Assembly: GCF_019654915.1 (NCBI RefSeq)
Contig: NZ_BPET01000023.1
Span: 1-64,000, forward strand
DNA: 64,000 bases
Reading direction: 5' to 3'
DNA from: Shewanella sp. MBTL60-007
Lineage (GTDB): Bacteria; Pseudomonadota; Gammaproteobacteria; Enterobacterales; Shewanellaceae
Position numbers and translations under genes: made by a program. The notes under the pieces are model-generated. The model searched no databases. It was not told where the DNA came from and worked only from the letters and a program-made list of their open reading frames with translations. Position 1 is the first letter of the stretch. Each line of letters begins with the position of its first letter. This document shows, in pieces, positions 8,650 to 18,263 of the stretch.

Positions 8650-9246
8650 ATGGATACTTTCTCAGCGGCAGTCATGTTGTTTCTCATTATGGATCCACTT
8701 GGTAATTTGCCTATATTTGCCTCTATATTGCGCCATATCGAGCCGAAGAAGCGCCGTCGCGTGCTGATCCGTGAGCTAATGTTTGCCCTAGTGATCATGA
8801 TGTTGTTTCTGTTTGCAGGTGAGGCGATCCTTAACTTCCTTAATTTACGCACTGAGTCGGTGAGTATTGCCGGCGGTATTATTCTGTTCTTAATTGCGAT
8901 TCGAATGATTTTCCCTCAGCCTGGTGGTGTGGTTGGCCTCGCTGCGGGTGAAGAGCCATTTATCGTGCCGATGGCCATTCCCTTGATGGCAGGTCCTTCG
9001 GTGTTGGCGGCGCTTATTTTACTGGCTCACACCGATAATGATCGCATGTTTGATTGGACCATAGCGCTAGTCTCTGCATGGGGAGCAAGTGCGGTGATCT
9101 TACTCTTCTATAAGGTCTTTACTAAGGTGTTAGGTGAGAAGGGGTTAACCGCAGTTGAGCGTTTGATGGGCATGGTACTGGTAATGATCTCGGTACAGAT
9201 GTTCCTTGATGGAGTTGCCAACTATATCAGTCACACTGGGCTATAG
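8650..9246 (+). CDS. yhgN: MarC family integral membrane protein (YhgN-like)
   Basis: A 198-residue six-helix protein of the MarC/UPF0056 family. Typical motifs are FLIMDPLGNLPIFASIL, the cytoplasmic loop PKKRRRVLIRELMFA, GGIILFLIAIRMIFP, and the repeat-half motif FIVPMAIPLMAGPSVLAALI. Length and sequence fit E. coli YhgN better than MarC. The biochemical function of the family is not established; it was once misassigned to antibiotic resistance. It is transcribed divergently from the ZIP-like gene, with 217 bp between them. Confidence 0.88.
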   Translation: MDTFSAAVMLFLIMDPLGNLPIFASILRHIEPKKRRRVLIRELMFALVIMMLFLFAGEAILNFLNLRTESVSIAGGIILFLIAIRMIFPQPGGVVGLAAGEEPFIVPMAIPLMAGPSVLAALILLAHTDNDRMFDWTIALVSAWGASAVILLFYKVFTKVLGEKGLTAVERLMGMVLVMISVQMFLDGVANYISHTGL

Positions 9247-9421
9247 GTATATAGATTAAAGCGCATCTTGTGATGAGCTTTGAGTTGCATCTGGCTAGCT
9301 GTTTGCGACGTTAACTAGCCTTGATGGCTTTTTTGGAGCGTGAGCTAAAATTAAACTCACTTGCAGAACAAATTTTAGCCTGTAATACTTGGGATATAAT
9401 ATTCAAAAATAACAATAACTC

Positions 9422-11593
9422 ATGCTAACTTGTCTTCTATTGTGTGCCGCTAGCTTTTCTTCGCTCGATTCTACTGATTATCAGAACCTACTGCCTTACC
9501 AAGGTACGCCGACTTCGATGGAGCAGCGTGATAGTAAGGGTAATCTTACTATTGGCTCAGTGTATACCGATCAGGGGGCTTGGCATGGCTTCCACTTGCC
9601 CGATAATGCGGATTATTATGGCAGTTTTACTGGCCCATTGTTTATTGCTCAAGAATACAGTTTGCACTTGAGCGACAGTTTGCAACGCTTGCAGTTGATC
9701 GATGTAGATAAAGATGAATTTGTCGCATTAGATAGTGCGAGTCGCATCGAGATCTATAGCAGACCTGACGCCTTGGTGCAGACGTTTACTTGGTCCGATT
9801 TTCAGCTTAACTTGACCCTGAGTTATAGTGATAATCGTACGGCGGTGATTCATACAGAGCTGATTAACCTCTCCCCGAAAGCACAAACCTGGCAGCTGGT
9901 TTGGCATGGCACTCCCTTTAACTCGCACCCATCGTTGCCGGATTACAGCCTTATTAAGCAGGCAGAAGTAACTGCTAATCACATCAGTTGGCAACTCAAA
10001 CCGATAATGGATACTTGGCGAATTCAGCTGGCCGATGCCGAGTATGAGCTGTGGTTCGATACCGATATGAAGATCATCCTCAATGAGCAATCGGGTTATC
10101 GTGCCTTTGCCGAGCCCGTGACTCTGGTGGCTGGGCAGAAACATACCTTGGTATCGGCGCAGCGATACTTTCATACTCAGGCCGAGCGCGGCGCGCATCA
10201 GGCACCCGACTGGGACAAGGTTGGCGATCTGGTCACTGATAATCGTGCTAAGTGGCAAGCCAGACTAGATAGAGCAATAGTAGGAGGCGATAAAAGTGCT
10301 CGCCAACTCGCCGTTAAGAGCATGATGACTCTGCTGCACAATTGGCGGAGCCCGGCAGGTGCGCTGCAACATGATGCGATTACGCCTTCGATTACCTACA
10401 AGTGGTTTAACGGTGTATGGGCCTGGGATACTTGGAAGCAAGCGGTTGCCTTGGCTCGGTTTGATCCAGAATTAGCCAAGTCGAATGTGCTGGCGATGTT
10501 TGATTATCAATTTACAAGCCAAGATCCGCTGCGTCCACAAGATGCGGGTAACCTACCCGATGCGATTTTCTACAATAAAAATACCGATCGAGGCGGTGAA
10601 GGAGGGAACTGGAATGAACGCAACGGCAAGCCCCCGTTGGCTGCTTGGGCGGTATGGCAGATCTACCAACAGGATAAAGATGCTGCCTTTCTTAAGGTCA
10701 TGTATCCCAAATTGGTAGACTACCACCTGTGGTGGTATCGCAACCGTGACAACAATGATAATGGTTTGGCTGAATATGGTGCCAACCTTCACCCTATGCA
10801 CCTCAATCAAGATGGCTCGGTTAATCTAGAGGCGGTGATCGAGGCTGCTGCGTGGGAGTCGGGTATGGATAATGCGCCTAGATTCGATGTGGATAGCGGC
10901 CTAGATGTGTGGCAAAACCGCCAAGGGGGGCAACTCGTCGGGTATTCGGTCTCACAAGAATCGGTCGATCTTAATGCCTACCTCTATGCTGAGAAACGCT
11001 TCCTGCAGCAGATGGCCGAAGTGCTAGCAGATACAAGTGCCGAGCAGAAATGGGATGTGGAGGCCACTCGACTCGCTAAGCAGATCCAGATGCAGATGTA
11101 TGATCCTGAATCAGGATTTTTCTATGATATTCGCTATACCGCAACAGGGAGTGAGTTGATGCTCAAGCAGGGCAAAGGCGTTGAGGGCTGGATCCCGCTT
11201 TGGGCTGGAGCAGCGAGTGAGGCTCAAGCCAAAATCATCATAGAGCGTCACTTAAATGCTGGGCAATTTGGCACCTTAATTCCGTTTCCCACTGTGAGCG
11301 CCGATAGCCCGAATTTTGCGGCAGCTAAGTATTGGCGAGGCCCTGTGTGGTTAGATCAGGCATTATTCGGCCTGCAGGGAGTTGAGCGATACGGTTATCA
11401 CGATGAAGCTCGACACTTGGCACTGCAACTGGTGAATCAGGGAGAGGGGATTCTTGGTCAGAGTCCAATCCGTGAGAATTATAATCCGTTAACCGGAGAG
11501 GGGTTGCATTGCACCAATTTTAGCTGGTCAGCTTCTGTGTTAATGCTTATATATCAGTCATGGCTAGCCGATATGAATGATAATGAATCATAG
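9422..11593 (+). CDS. GH63-type glycoside hydrolase (YgjK-like)
   Basis: A 723-residue protein with a short hydrophobic N-terminus (MLTCLLLCAASFSS) that may be a signal peptide. An N-terminal beta-sandwich region (to about residue 260) precedes an (alpha/alpha)6 barrel. The motifs YKWFNGVWAWDTWKQA, GGNWNERNGKPPLAAWAVW, AAWESGMDNAPRFD and SPIRENYNPLTGEGLH match the family-63 YgjK group. The Asp of SGMDN and the Glu of RENYNP are the likely catalytic pair by family analogy. YgjK-like enzymes cleave alpha-glucosidic linkages; the true substrate is uncertain. A stop codon lies two codons upstream, so no earlier start is possible. Confidence 0.82.
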   Translation: MLTCLLLCAASFSSLDSTDYQNLLPYQGTPTSMEQRDSKGNLTIGSVYTDQGAWHGFHLPDNADYYGSFTGPLFIAQEYSLHLSDSLQRLQLIDVDKDEFVALDSASRIEIYSRPDALVQTFTWSDFQLNLTLSYSDNRTAVIHTELINLSPKAQTWQLVWHGTPFNSHPSLPDYSLIKQAEVTANHISWQLKPIMDTWRIQLADAEYELWFDTDMKIILNEQSGYRAFAEPVTLVAGQKHTLVSAQRYFHTQAERGAHQAPDWDKVGDLVTDNRAKWQARLDRAIVGGDKSARQLAVKSMMTLLHNWRSPAGALQHDAITPSITYKWFNGVWAWDTWKQAVALARFDPELAKSNVLAMFDYQFTSQDPLRPQDAGNLPDAIFYNKNTDRGGEGGNWNERNGKPPLAAWAVWQIYQQDKDAAFLKVMYPKLVDYHLWWYRNRDNNDNGLAEYGANLHPMHLNQDGSVNLEAVIEAAAWESGMDNAPRFDVDSGLDVWQNRQGGQLVGYSVSQESVDLNAYLYAEKRFLQQMAEVLADTSAEQKWDVEATRLAKQIQMQMYDPESGFFYDIRYTATGSELMLKQGKGVEGWIPLWAGAASEAQAKIIIERHLNAGQFGTLIPFPTVSADSPNFAAAKYWRGPVWLDQALFGLQGVERYGYHDEARHLALQLVNQGEGILGQSPIRENYNPLTGEGLHCTNFSWSASVLMLIYQSWLADMNDNES

Positions 11594-11729
11594 CTATTTG
11601 ACCGTTAACTATATAAAAAATAGTTGATATGTCTATAAACTTAAAAAGAGCCACCTAAATATATTAATTTAACTGTTAACGTATTGCTATTGTTGTTATT
11701 GTTTTGTGTTCAGCAGTGTTGGGTGGCCT

Positions 11730-12032
11730 ATGAAAGTTTCTCTCCTAGTTTTTAGTTTTCTTAGTTTTGTGTTTGTCTCGGCGTGCAATAGCCGGTCTCA
11801 AGAAATTGAGCAGCAGTCTATTACTATCGATAATCACAATGATGTTCCTCGTAAGCATCTCCTATGTAGTTCAACTCCCCCTATCCAAGATACGACTAAG
11901 CTTAAGGCTAGCCTTAAAGAGCGAGGGCTCATTACCGAGCAGATGACTGAAGCGGAAGCTGATCAAATTGTTGTTGAGTATATCCGTCAGCGTCAGAAGG
12001 CGTTCCAAGAGTGTAAGAAAGGAGGTCAGTAG
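11730..12032 (+). CDS. Small lipoprotein upstream of the M6 protease
   Basis: A 100-residue protein starting at the ATG at 11730. It has a lipoprotein signal ending in the lipobox VSAC (Cys19). The mature part contains TKLKASLKERGLITEQMTEAEADQIVVEYI and a basic C-terminus. It stops one base before the M6 protease start, and the protease's AAGGAGG Shine-Dalgarno lies inside its last codons, so the two are translationally coupled. The protease N-terminus has a similar helix (LIKRGELSANATEFEKEQAIAEF); the lipoprotein may be a related inhibitor or propeptide-like partner, which is inference. Confidence 0.7.
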   Translation: MKVSLLVFSFLSFVFVSACNSRSQEIEQQSITIDNHNDVPRKHLLCSSTPPIQDTTKLKASLKERGLITEQMTEAEADQIVVEYIRQRQKAFQECKKGGQ

Positions 12033-12033
12033 T

Positions 12034-14841
12034 ATGACAAAACGACTAACAACCACGCTTTGTGCTGCTTTTGCTGCTGCGGTAATCTTTCTCCCTTCAC
12101 TCTCCATAGCAGCCCCGATTACAGGCGGTACGACTGCCGATGCCAATATTATCAATAAAGAGCAGGTCTTATATTGGCTCATTAAACGCGGTGAACTTTC
12201 GGCTAATGCAACTGAATTTGAAAAAGAGCAGGCGATAGCGGAATTTACTAAGAGAGCTTACGGCGTTAAGAAGCTGCCATTAATGCAGGCGCAGCAGCAA
12301 AGAAAGCAGTTGCTGCAAGTGAGAAAACGCACTCAATCGATGAGTGATGTGACTCCACAGGCGAAGAGTTTTACTAATAAGACAGTAAAAGTACTTACGG
12401 TACTTATCGATTTCCCCGATCTCCCCTATAACGACAACGGTTTAAGCAGTAGCGATACTCAAATGTTCTACAACGATTACTCGGTTGAACACTATCGCTC
12501 ACTGCTGTTTTCTGAAGTCGGTTATGACGGGCCGCAAGGTCAAACCCTGATGACAGGGTATCAATATTATCAAGCCGAATCCGGAGGCAGCTTCTTCTTT
12601 ACCGGTGACGTAAAAGGTTGGTATCGAGCCGCGAATAACGCAGCTGTTTACGGTGGCAATGATCCCGATGACTATGATAACGATAGAGGCGTTTCTGATC
12701 TGGTTAAAGAAGCTGTCATAGCAGCAGTTAACGACATGAGTGCTGCTGAGTTAGCCAGTTACGATATTGAAGATCCTTTCGACCTAAACAATAACGGCGT
12801 AACAAATGAAGCCGATGGCATTATCGATCATGTGATGATCTTCCATTCAAGTATCGGCGAAGAAGCGGGGGGCGGCATGTTAGGTGCTGACGCTATCTGG
12901 TCCCATCGATCCTTTGTCGATGGCGGCATTTACACGCTGCCGGGAACCGAAATTAAGCTTTCTGGTTATACGATTCAGCCTATCGATGCCGCACTGGGTG
13001 TGTGTGTACATGAGTTTGGCCACGATCTGGGACTGCCCGATGAATATGATACGACACAGTTGGGCAAAGGCGCTCCAGTTGGCTTCTGGTCTGTTATGGC
13101 TAGTGGTAGTTGGGCGGGCTCGCTTGCTGGCTCACAGCCGACAGGTTTTAGTCCTTATGCCCGCTCTTACTTGCAGACTATTTATGGCGGAAACTGGGTG
13201 ACAGAGCAGAGTGTACAGCTCGATTCGCTTTCCTCCTCTGGGCTCGATATTGATCTTGCTGAGGCGGTCAACCATGATCAGGTCAACCAAATTTCTATTC
13301 CTATTCCGGCTATTGAGGTCGACTTTAAGGAACCCTATAGCGGTGAGTATCAGTATTACTCAGATCAAGGTGACATGATCAACCATGCCATGTCATTTGA
13401 TGTTGATCTGCCCGCAGCAACATCGCTGAGTTTAACCATGCGAGCACACTGGAATATTGAGCAAGATTACGATTATGCTCAGGTGATGGTAGACGGTATT
13501 GCTATTGCGGGGCATTACACTAAGGCGAGTAACTCGATTAATAATGAACGTAACATTATTACTGGTAAGTCTAGCGACTTGGCTGGCGCTGAAGGCACAG
13601 ATGCTTGGGTGAATCTCCTATTTGATATAAGCCCTTACGCAGGACGAAATGTTCAGATCTCGATACGTTATGTGACGGATCAAGCTGTAGGTGATTATGG
13701 GATAGTGGTCGATGACATCGTGATTTTGCTCGACAATACCGATACGGTATTTTTCGATGGTGCAGAGCAAGAGGCCAATGTTGCATATGCAGGGTTTGTT
13801 CGGGTAACGAATAAGCGTCCCGGTAAAGATCGTCGCTATCTGGTGCAGTTAAGAAGTCAGCAAGGGGTCGACAAGGGGCTAGGGTCTCGCTCCTATGATC
13901 CTGGTGTCGTACTTTGGTTTGAAAACTTGGAGTACAGCAACAATGAAGTAAATAACCATCCGGGCTATAGTTTAATCGGCGTGGTGGATGCGGATCAGAA
14001 CTTAATCGCGACTAACGACTCCAGTGTTCAGGTAAGAGACGCCGCTTTTAGTCTCTTTAACCAGTCGAGTTACTTTAATGACAATCATTTAAACTCAGTC
14101 AAACTGTTTGATGATGCTAATGATTACAGTGCCCCGCTGCAACCGGAATCGGGGATGATTTTGCCTGAGTTAGGTTTAACTATGGAGGTGATGAGTCAGT
14201 CGAGTGATAGCAGTAGTGCTAGGGTGCAGTTCAGGTATAGCGGTCAGACACCTCCCGAGTCTGGTACATTGAATGCAACGATCAGTTATAGCCAGCAGGG
14301 ACGAGAAGTAAACTTTTCGGCAGATGTGAGCGGAGGGGATGGTAATTACAGCTATGCTTGGGATTTTGGTACTCAAGATGGACTGAGTACAGAAGCTGCT
14401 CCAAGTTACACTTATGCTAGCGGTGGTAATTACTTGGTGTCGCTCACGATAACCGACGGTAATGGAGAGAGCTTTACCAATAGTGTTAACCTGGTGATAG
14501 GCGCGGTTATTGTGGCCGATTTCACTCAAAGCATAACTAATCTGCAGGTTAGATTTATCAATCAGTCGAGCGGCGGAGATGGGGAGCTTAGCTATCTATG
14601 GGAATTTGATGATGGCAATAGCAGCTCGGCAGCTTCTCCAACGCATACCTACGCCAGTGCAGGTAGTTACAGCGTGACTCTAACGGTTACCGATGCCGCA
14701 GGAGAGCAAGCGCAAAAAACTACCACTGTCAGCGTAAAAGAGGCTGTGGCCAGTGGCGGAGGCTCGTCGAGTGGAGGTAGCCTAGGTTGGGGAGTTCTGC
14801 TGATGTTGGGCGTGTTGGGTTTATATCGCCGCAGAGCTTAA
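12034..14841 (+). CDS. M6 family metalloprotease with two PKD domains and GlyGly-CTERM anchor
   Basis: A 935-residue secreted protease. It has a signal peptide (to about residue 27), a helical propeptide, then an immune-inhibitor-A/M6 catalytic domain with the zinc site HEFGH at about residue 326, continued by DLGLPDEYD. A jelly-roll region and two PKD domains (about 742-825 and 827-905, each with WDFG/WEFDDG) follow. The C-terminus GGGSSSGGS, hydrophobic helix and final YRRRA form a GlyGly-CTERM sorting signal, processed by rhombosortase before surface display or release. I start at the ATG at 12034, preceded by AAGGAGG. Its likely role is extracellular protein degradation. Confidence 0.9.
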   Translation: MTKRLTTTLCAAFAAAVIFLPSLSIAAPITGGTTADANIINKEQVLYWLIKRGELSANATEFEKEQAIAEFTKRAYGVKKLPLMQAQQQRKQLLQVRKRTQSMSDVTPQAKSFTNKTVKVLTVLIDFPDLPYNDNGLSSSDTQMFYNDYSVEHYRSLLFSEVGYDGPQGQTLMTGYQYYQAESGGSFFFTGDVKGWYRAANNAAVYGGNDPDDYDNDRGVSDLVKEAVIAAVNDMSAAELASYDIEDPFDLNNNGVTNEADGIIDHVMIFHSSIGEEAGGGMLGADAIWSHRSFVDGGIYTLPGTEIKLSGYTIQPIDAALGVCVHEFGHDLGLPDEYDTTQLGKGAPVGFWSVMASGSWAGSLAGSQPTGFSPYARSYLQTIYGGNWVTEQSVQLDSLSSSGLDIDLAEAVNHDQVNQISIPIPAIEVDFKEPYSGEYQYYSDQGDMINHAMSFDVDLPAATSLSLTMRAHWNIEQDYDYAQVMVDGIAIAGHYTKASNSINNERNIITGKSSDLAGAEGTDAWVNLLFDISPYAGRNVQISIRYVTDQAVGDYGIVVDDIVILLDNTDTVFFDGAEQEANVAYAGFVRVTNKRPGKDRRYLVQLRSQQGVDKGLGSRSYDPGVVLWFENLEYSNNEVNNHPGYSLIGVVDADQNLIATNDSSVQVRDAAFSLFNQSSYFNDNHLNSVKLFDDANDYSAPLQPESGMILPELGLTMEVMSQSSDSSSARVQFRYSGQTPPESGTLNATISYSQQGREVNFSADVSGGDGNYSYAWDFGTQDGLSTEAAPSYTYASGGNYLVSLTITDGNGESFTNSVNLVIGAVIVADFTQSITNLQVRFINQSSGGDGELSYLWEFDDGNSSSAASPTHTYASAGSYSVTLTVTDAAGEQAQKTTTVSVKEAVASGGGSSSGGSLGWGVLLMLGVLGLYRRRA

Positions 14842-14856
14842 CTGATATTTAATCTT

Positions 14857-14886
14857 TAAAAACGCCCTAGGACGGGCGTTTTTTTA
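14857..14886 (+). terminator. Terminator after the M6 protease gene
   Basis: AACGCCC and GGGCGTT arms around a short TAGGAC loop, followed by an unbroken run of seven T. It lies 16 bases after the stop codon and may also serve the convergent ubiC transcript. Confidence 0.9.
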
Positions 14887-14933
14887 TGGCTTGTACGCTA
14901 ATAACCTAAGAGAACGGGCTCCGTTGTGGTCAA

Positions 14934-15491
14934 TTATAACTTAGCAATAGCCTGTTGAGCGGCAGGTAGAAAGACTTCGCTTACGATCAACTGTTCGCTC
15001 TCATATTGGAAGTAGCGGCGCCGCCCCCACAACTCTTGGCTTACATCTTGTTGCAGTGACTCCGCGAGTTTGGCGATCTTGCTACAGGCTGCGAAGTGCG
15101 CCACTTCGATTCGTCCTGGAGTAAACTCGTCTTGAGAGTAGAGCAGCTCGCCTAAGGGTCTAACACCTAAGCCAAGGAATTCTTGTTGTTTCTTTTCTAG
15201 CAGGCGTCCGGGAATTAAAGTTCTAGCGAACACCCATGGGGTGCCATCGAGTATGAGTAACACCTCTCTAACCCAGATGTTTTCACTGCCGAGAGTCTCT
15301 TCTTCGGCTGAAACTAAGTTATCTTCTCCGAGTACCTTGACTTCAAAGTGAGTACATTGTTGTCTAAGCTTTTTTGTTAGGCTACAAGTGCTTAGCAGCC
15401 AATCCTTAAAAGGTGGCGTAGGTAAGTTTGTGGTTTGTTCAGGTGAAAGCCATTGGATTGATTCACCATAAGGGAAGCTTAACCTAGTCAT
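14934..15491 (-). CDS. ubiC: Chorismate--pyruvate lyase UbiC
   Basis: A 185-residue enzyme that removes pyruvate from chorismate to give 4-hydroxybenzoate, the first committed step of ubiquinone synthesis, in the cytoplasm. Recognisable blocks are the N-terminal [20 protein letters not shown], then [22 protein letters not shown] (with the substrate-contacting Arg), LGEL and LWGRRRYF near the C-terminus. It is slightly longer than E. coli UbiC (165 aa). It is divergent from the FliL-like gene, as in other Shewanella. No ubiA follows within the window. Confidence 0.93.
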   Translation of the reverse strand: MTRLSFPYGESIQWLSPEQTTNLPTPPFKDWLLSTCSLTKKLRQQCTHFEVKVLGEDNLVSAEEETLGSENIWVREVLLILDGTPWVFARTLIPGRLLEKKQQEFLGLGVRPLGELLYSQDEFTPGRIEVAHFAACSKIAKLAESLQQDVSQELWGRRRYFQYESEQLIVSEVFLPAAQQAIAKL

Positions 15492-15650
15492 AGTCGTCTA
15501 ATTCTCGGTACAATACAGCAAACCGAAGCAGTCTAACACGCCCTAGCCGTTGCAGATAGATATTGTCAGATTTGGCTGTAGCTGATGGCGTTAACGTACA
15601 TGGAATGAGAGCGCATCTCATCGAATATCGACTAAGGAGTAAGTTAAAAG

Positions 15651-16052
15651 ATGAATAAACTAATAGCCGTATTGCTTATTACGCTCTGCAGTAGCTTTAA
15701 TGCATTTGCTGCCGATAGTAAGCCACTCGAAGAATACGCTTATTATGGCTTTGAGCCTGAGATCGTCACTAACTATATCTCCAACAGAAAGAAACTGGGT
15801 TACGTTAGGCTTAGCGTCGAGCTGATGGTTAAAAAGCCTGAGCAATTAGTTAGCTTAGAGAGACACGATCCTTTGCTTAGGGCGGCAATTGTCGAGATCT
15901 TAGGTAACCAGACAGAAGATAAGGTGAAATCTTTGACTGGCAAAGAGGAGATCCGTCGTCAGTGCTATGAAAAAGTTAATCAGCTTCTGGAGCAAGAGAC
16001 GGGTGAGCCGCTGGTGGTAAACCTACTTTTCACTAAATATTTATATGACTAA
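15651..16052 (+). CDS. FliL-like exported protein
   Basis: A 133-residue protein with a cleavable signal peptide (MNKLIAVLLITLCSSFNAFA) in place of the membrane anchor of canonical FliL. The mature domain follows the FliL pattern (EPEIVTNYISNRKKLGYVRLSVELMV, RHDPLLRAAIVEILGNQTEDKV, then GEPLVVNLLFTKYLYD). FliL supports flagellar motor function in the inner membrane, but this solo periplasmic form sits far from any flagellar gene. It is better regarded as a FliL-family protein of unknown role. GGAG lies upstream of the ATG. Confidence 0.8.
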   Translation: MNKLIAVLLITLCSSFNAFAADSKPLEEYAYYGFEPEIVTNYISNRKKLGYVRLSVELMVKKPEQLVSLERHDPLLRAAIVEILGNQTEDKVKSLTGKEEIRRQCYEKVNQLLEQETGEPLVVNLLFTKYLYD

Positions 16053-16111
16053 TTGCAGAGCCAAATACCGCAGGTGCTTGCATTTTTTCTCTGGTGCCAA
16101 CGGTATTAAAA

Positions 16112-17197
16112 ATGATTAAAAGTAATAATGGAAAAGGGTTAAAACCTCAAAAGTCACAGGTTGCTAAGGTTAAGTCTGCTGGCAAGAGCAAGACTCAAAA
16201 CTCCGCTCAAGCTAAGAGTCAGTTTAGTAAGTCTTTGCATCCGCGTAACCTCCATAACACTGGCTATGATTTTCCAGCCTTGGTGGCCGCATATCCTAGA
16301 TTGAAAACTTTTGTTAAGCCAAATCCCTATGGCAACTTATCGATTGATTTTGCCGATCCAATCGCAGTCAAAATGCTAAATGCAGCGCTGTTAAAGCTGC
16401 ACTATGGCGTTGATAAGTGGGATATCCCTGAGGGCTTTCTATGCCCACCCATTCCGGGGAGAGCTGATTATATCCACTATGTGGCCGATCTACTCGCGGT
16501 TAAGAAAACCAGTAAGAAGCGAGTGCCTAAAGGGCCTAGGGTTCGAGCGTTAGATATCGGTACTGGAGCGAATGTTATCTATCCGCTGCTGGGTATACAG
16601 TCCTATGGTTGGAACTTTGTTGGCAGTGATGTCGACCCATTGTCAATTGCTAATGCGCAGCAGATTTTTGCCAGTAACCCAGTTATTGCAGAGAGGTTCA
16701 AATCTCGACTACAAACTAACGCTAACCATGTATTTCATGGGGTGATTGAGCCAAACGAACGCTTCGATCTGACCCTTTGTAACCCGCCATTTCATGCATC
16801 CATGGCTGAAGCGAGTGAGGGCGCTGCACGTAAGCTTAAAAACTTAGCAGCGAATCGGGCAAAGTCATCCCAGATAAAGACTGCCTTGGCTAAAACTGAT
16901 ACCACTCTCAACTTCGGTGGCCAGAAAGCCGAGTTATGGTGTGAGGGGGGCGAGCAGCAATTTCTGCGAACCATGATCCGTGAGAGCTATGATTTTGCTA
17001 GCCAGTGTTTGTGGTTTACCACCTTAGTGTCTAAAAAGGAAAACCTGCAACCGGCAAAAGCCTTGCTGGCTCAGGTAAAGGCGGTTGAGGTGAAAGAGAT
17101 AGAGATGCACCAGGGCAATAAGATCACCCGAGTGTTGGCTTGGACCTTCCTTAAACCTGCGCAAAGAGAGCTTTGGCAGCAATACCGGGACGCATAA
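16112..17197 (+). CDS. rlmF: 23S rRNA (adenine(1618)-N(6))-methyltransferase RlmF
   Basis: A 361-residue SAM-dependent methyltransferase that modifies A1618 of 23S rRNA. It has a Lys-rich N-terminal extension, then LHPRNLHNTGYDFPALV and WDIPEGFLCPPIPGRADYIHY. The SAM-binding loop is ALDIGTGANVIYPLLG and the catalytic motif CNPPFHAS, with LNFGGQKAELWCEGGE near residue 265. All of these match E. coli RlmF. I use the ATG at 16112; an in-frame GTG at 16094 is possible and neither has a clear Shine-Dalgarno. A strong terminator follows. Confidence 0.93.
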   Translation: MIKSNNGKGLKPQKSQVAKVKSAGKSKTQNSAQAKSQFSKSLHPRNLHNTGYDFPALVAAYPRLKTFVKPNPYGNLSIDFADPIAVKMLNAALLKLHYGVDKWDIPEGFLCPPIPGRADYIHYVADLLAVKKTSKKRVPKGPRVRALDIGTGANVIYPLLGIQSYGWNFVGSDVDPLSIANAQQIFASNPVIAERFKSRLQTNANHVFHGVIEPNERFDLTLCNPPFHASMAEASEGAARKLKNLAANRAKSSQIKTALAKTDTTLNFGGQKAELWCEGGEQQFLRTMIRESYDFASQCLWFTTLVSKKENLQPAKALLAQVKAVEVKEIEMHQGNKITRVLAWTFLKPAQRELWQQYRDA

Positions 17198-17202
17198 AAT
17201 TA

Positions 17203-17234
17203 AAAAAGCCGATGACAACATCATCGGCTTTTCT
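17203..17234 (+). terminator. Terminator after rlmF
   Basis: AAAAGCCGATGA and TCATCGGCTTTT arms around CAACA. The A-tract on the left means it could also stop leftward transcription from the regulator gene. Confidence 0.92.
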
Positions 17235-17313
17235 ATTTCCTACTTCTATCCGGCTAATATACCGAGAGAGATGGCAAATGGTGTCTCTGTATCAGACCCG
17301 CCTGCTTATAAGG

Positions 17314-18219
17314 CTACTGGCCATTCCAGAGCAATTTACCGCAATCTGTTAAATCGTAACCACCTAGGGTTGCAGCAAGCTGCTGTGTTTGTGGTTCGGC
17401 AAGCAGGTTAAACAGCCTTTGTAGCTGGCGTCTAAAGTAGATCCCCTGTGGCATCACGAAGTCAAAAGACTCAGTTACCAAAGGTACGAAACTCAAGCCG
17501 CTCTCAAGTGCGACAGACTGACAGCCAAAACCGATATCGGCATTGTTGCGGGCAATATAGCCAGCGAGTTCGCGCTCGCTTTGGGCGACAATGCTCGAAT
17601 TCAGTTCTTCGAAAGTGGCGCCTTGCTTCATTAGCCACTGCTCAAGGTGTTGTTGGCTCCCCGCTCCCGCTTGTCGAGCCACCCAACGCCAAGATTGTTG
17701 CGACACTTTGTCCAACTCTTGGCAACGGTGATGCATCTCTGGGCGCATCATTAGACCCTGTTTACGGGTATAACCATGAACCATGACCCATTGTTGGTGG
17801 TTAGCATAACCTTGCAATAGCGCCGGGTGACGGACGCTGCGCTCTTCTACGCTGCCCCAATGTAACGTACAGACATCGGCGTAGCCACGAGACAATAAGT
17901 CTAAGCCGAGGCGTGAGCCAGTAGAGCTATAACTGATAAGTTCACTCTTACCGACCTGAGACATCATTCTCGCTACAAGCATGGACAGCAGAGGATCATC
18001 ACTACCTGTGATATGCATACGGTCTGATAGCATGCCACTGTGGCAAGAGTCCATGACCCATCTGTCGATCAAGATCTTGGGAAACAGCCATTTACCCGTA
18101 ATTTTGGTCGCAGGAAGAATACGATCATTGGCCATTGAGTAGACTTTCTTTTCATTGAGATCTAGGTACTCTGATACCTGTTTGGCGCTCATATAGATCA
18201 GTTCAGTCGGCTCAGTCAT
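17314..18219 (-). CDS. HTH regulator with periplasmic-binding-protein-like sensor domain
   Basis: A 301-residue cytoplasmic protein. An excisionase/MerR-type helix-turn-helix (about residues 8-58: MSAKQVSEYLDLNEKKVYSM, then ITGKWLFPKILIDRWV) is fused to a PBP-like domain (PF12727 type, about 75-290: SDDPLLSMLVARM, GSRLGLDLLSRGYADVCTLHWG, NADIGFGCQSVALESGLSFVPL). Such domains resemble molybdate- or anion-binding proteins. It follows fdhD by 44 bp on the same strand and sits at the edge of the formate dehydrogenase island. I infer that it controls fdh or Mo-cofactor genes in response to a small ligand, perhaps molybdate. Confidence 0.78.
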   Translation of the reverse strand: MTEPTELIYMSAKQVSEYLDLNEKKVYSMANDRILPATKITGKWLFPKILIDRWVMDSCHSGMLSDRMHITGSDDPLLSMLVARMMSQVGKSELISYSSTGSRLGLDLLSRGYADVCTLHWGSVEERSVRHPALLQGYANHQQWVMVHGYTRKQGLMMRPEMHHRCQELDKVSQQSWRWVARQAGAGSQQHLEQWLMKQGATFEELNSSIVAQSERELAGYIARNNADIGFGCQSVALESGLSFVPLVTESFDFVMPQGIYFRRQLQRLFNLLAEPQTQQLAATLGGYDLTDCGKLLWNGQ

Positions 18220-18263
18220 TATTAATCCCCGTGGAGCTTACAATACTTGTAGTTGGTTTTTTT

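Noticed and set aside
9293..9335. Possible terminator after the MarC gene (GGCTAG...CTAGCC then a T-run)
   Set aside because: The loop is 16 bases and the T-run is 8 bases away from the stem, a poor intrinsic terminator; left uncalled.
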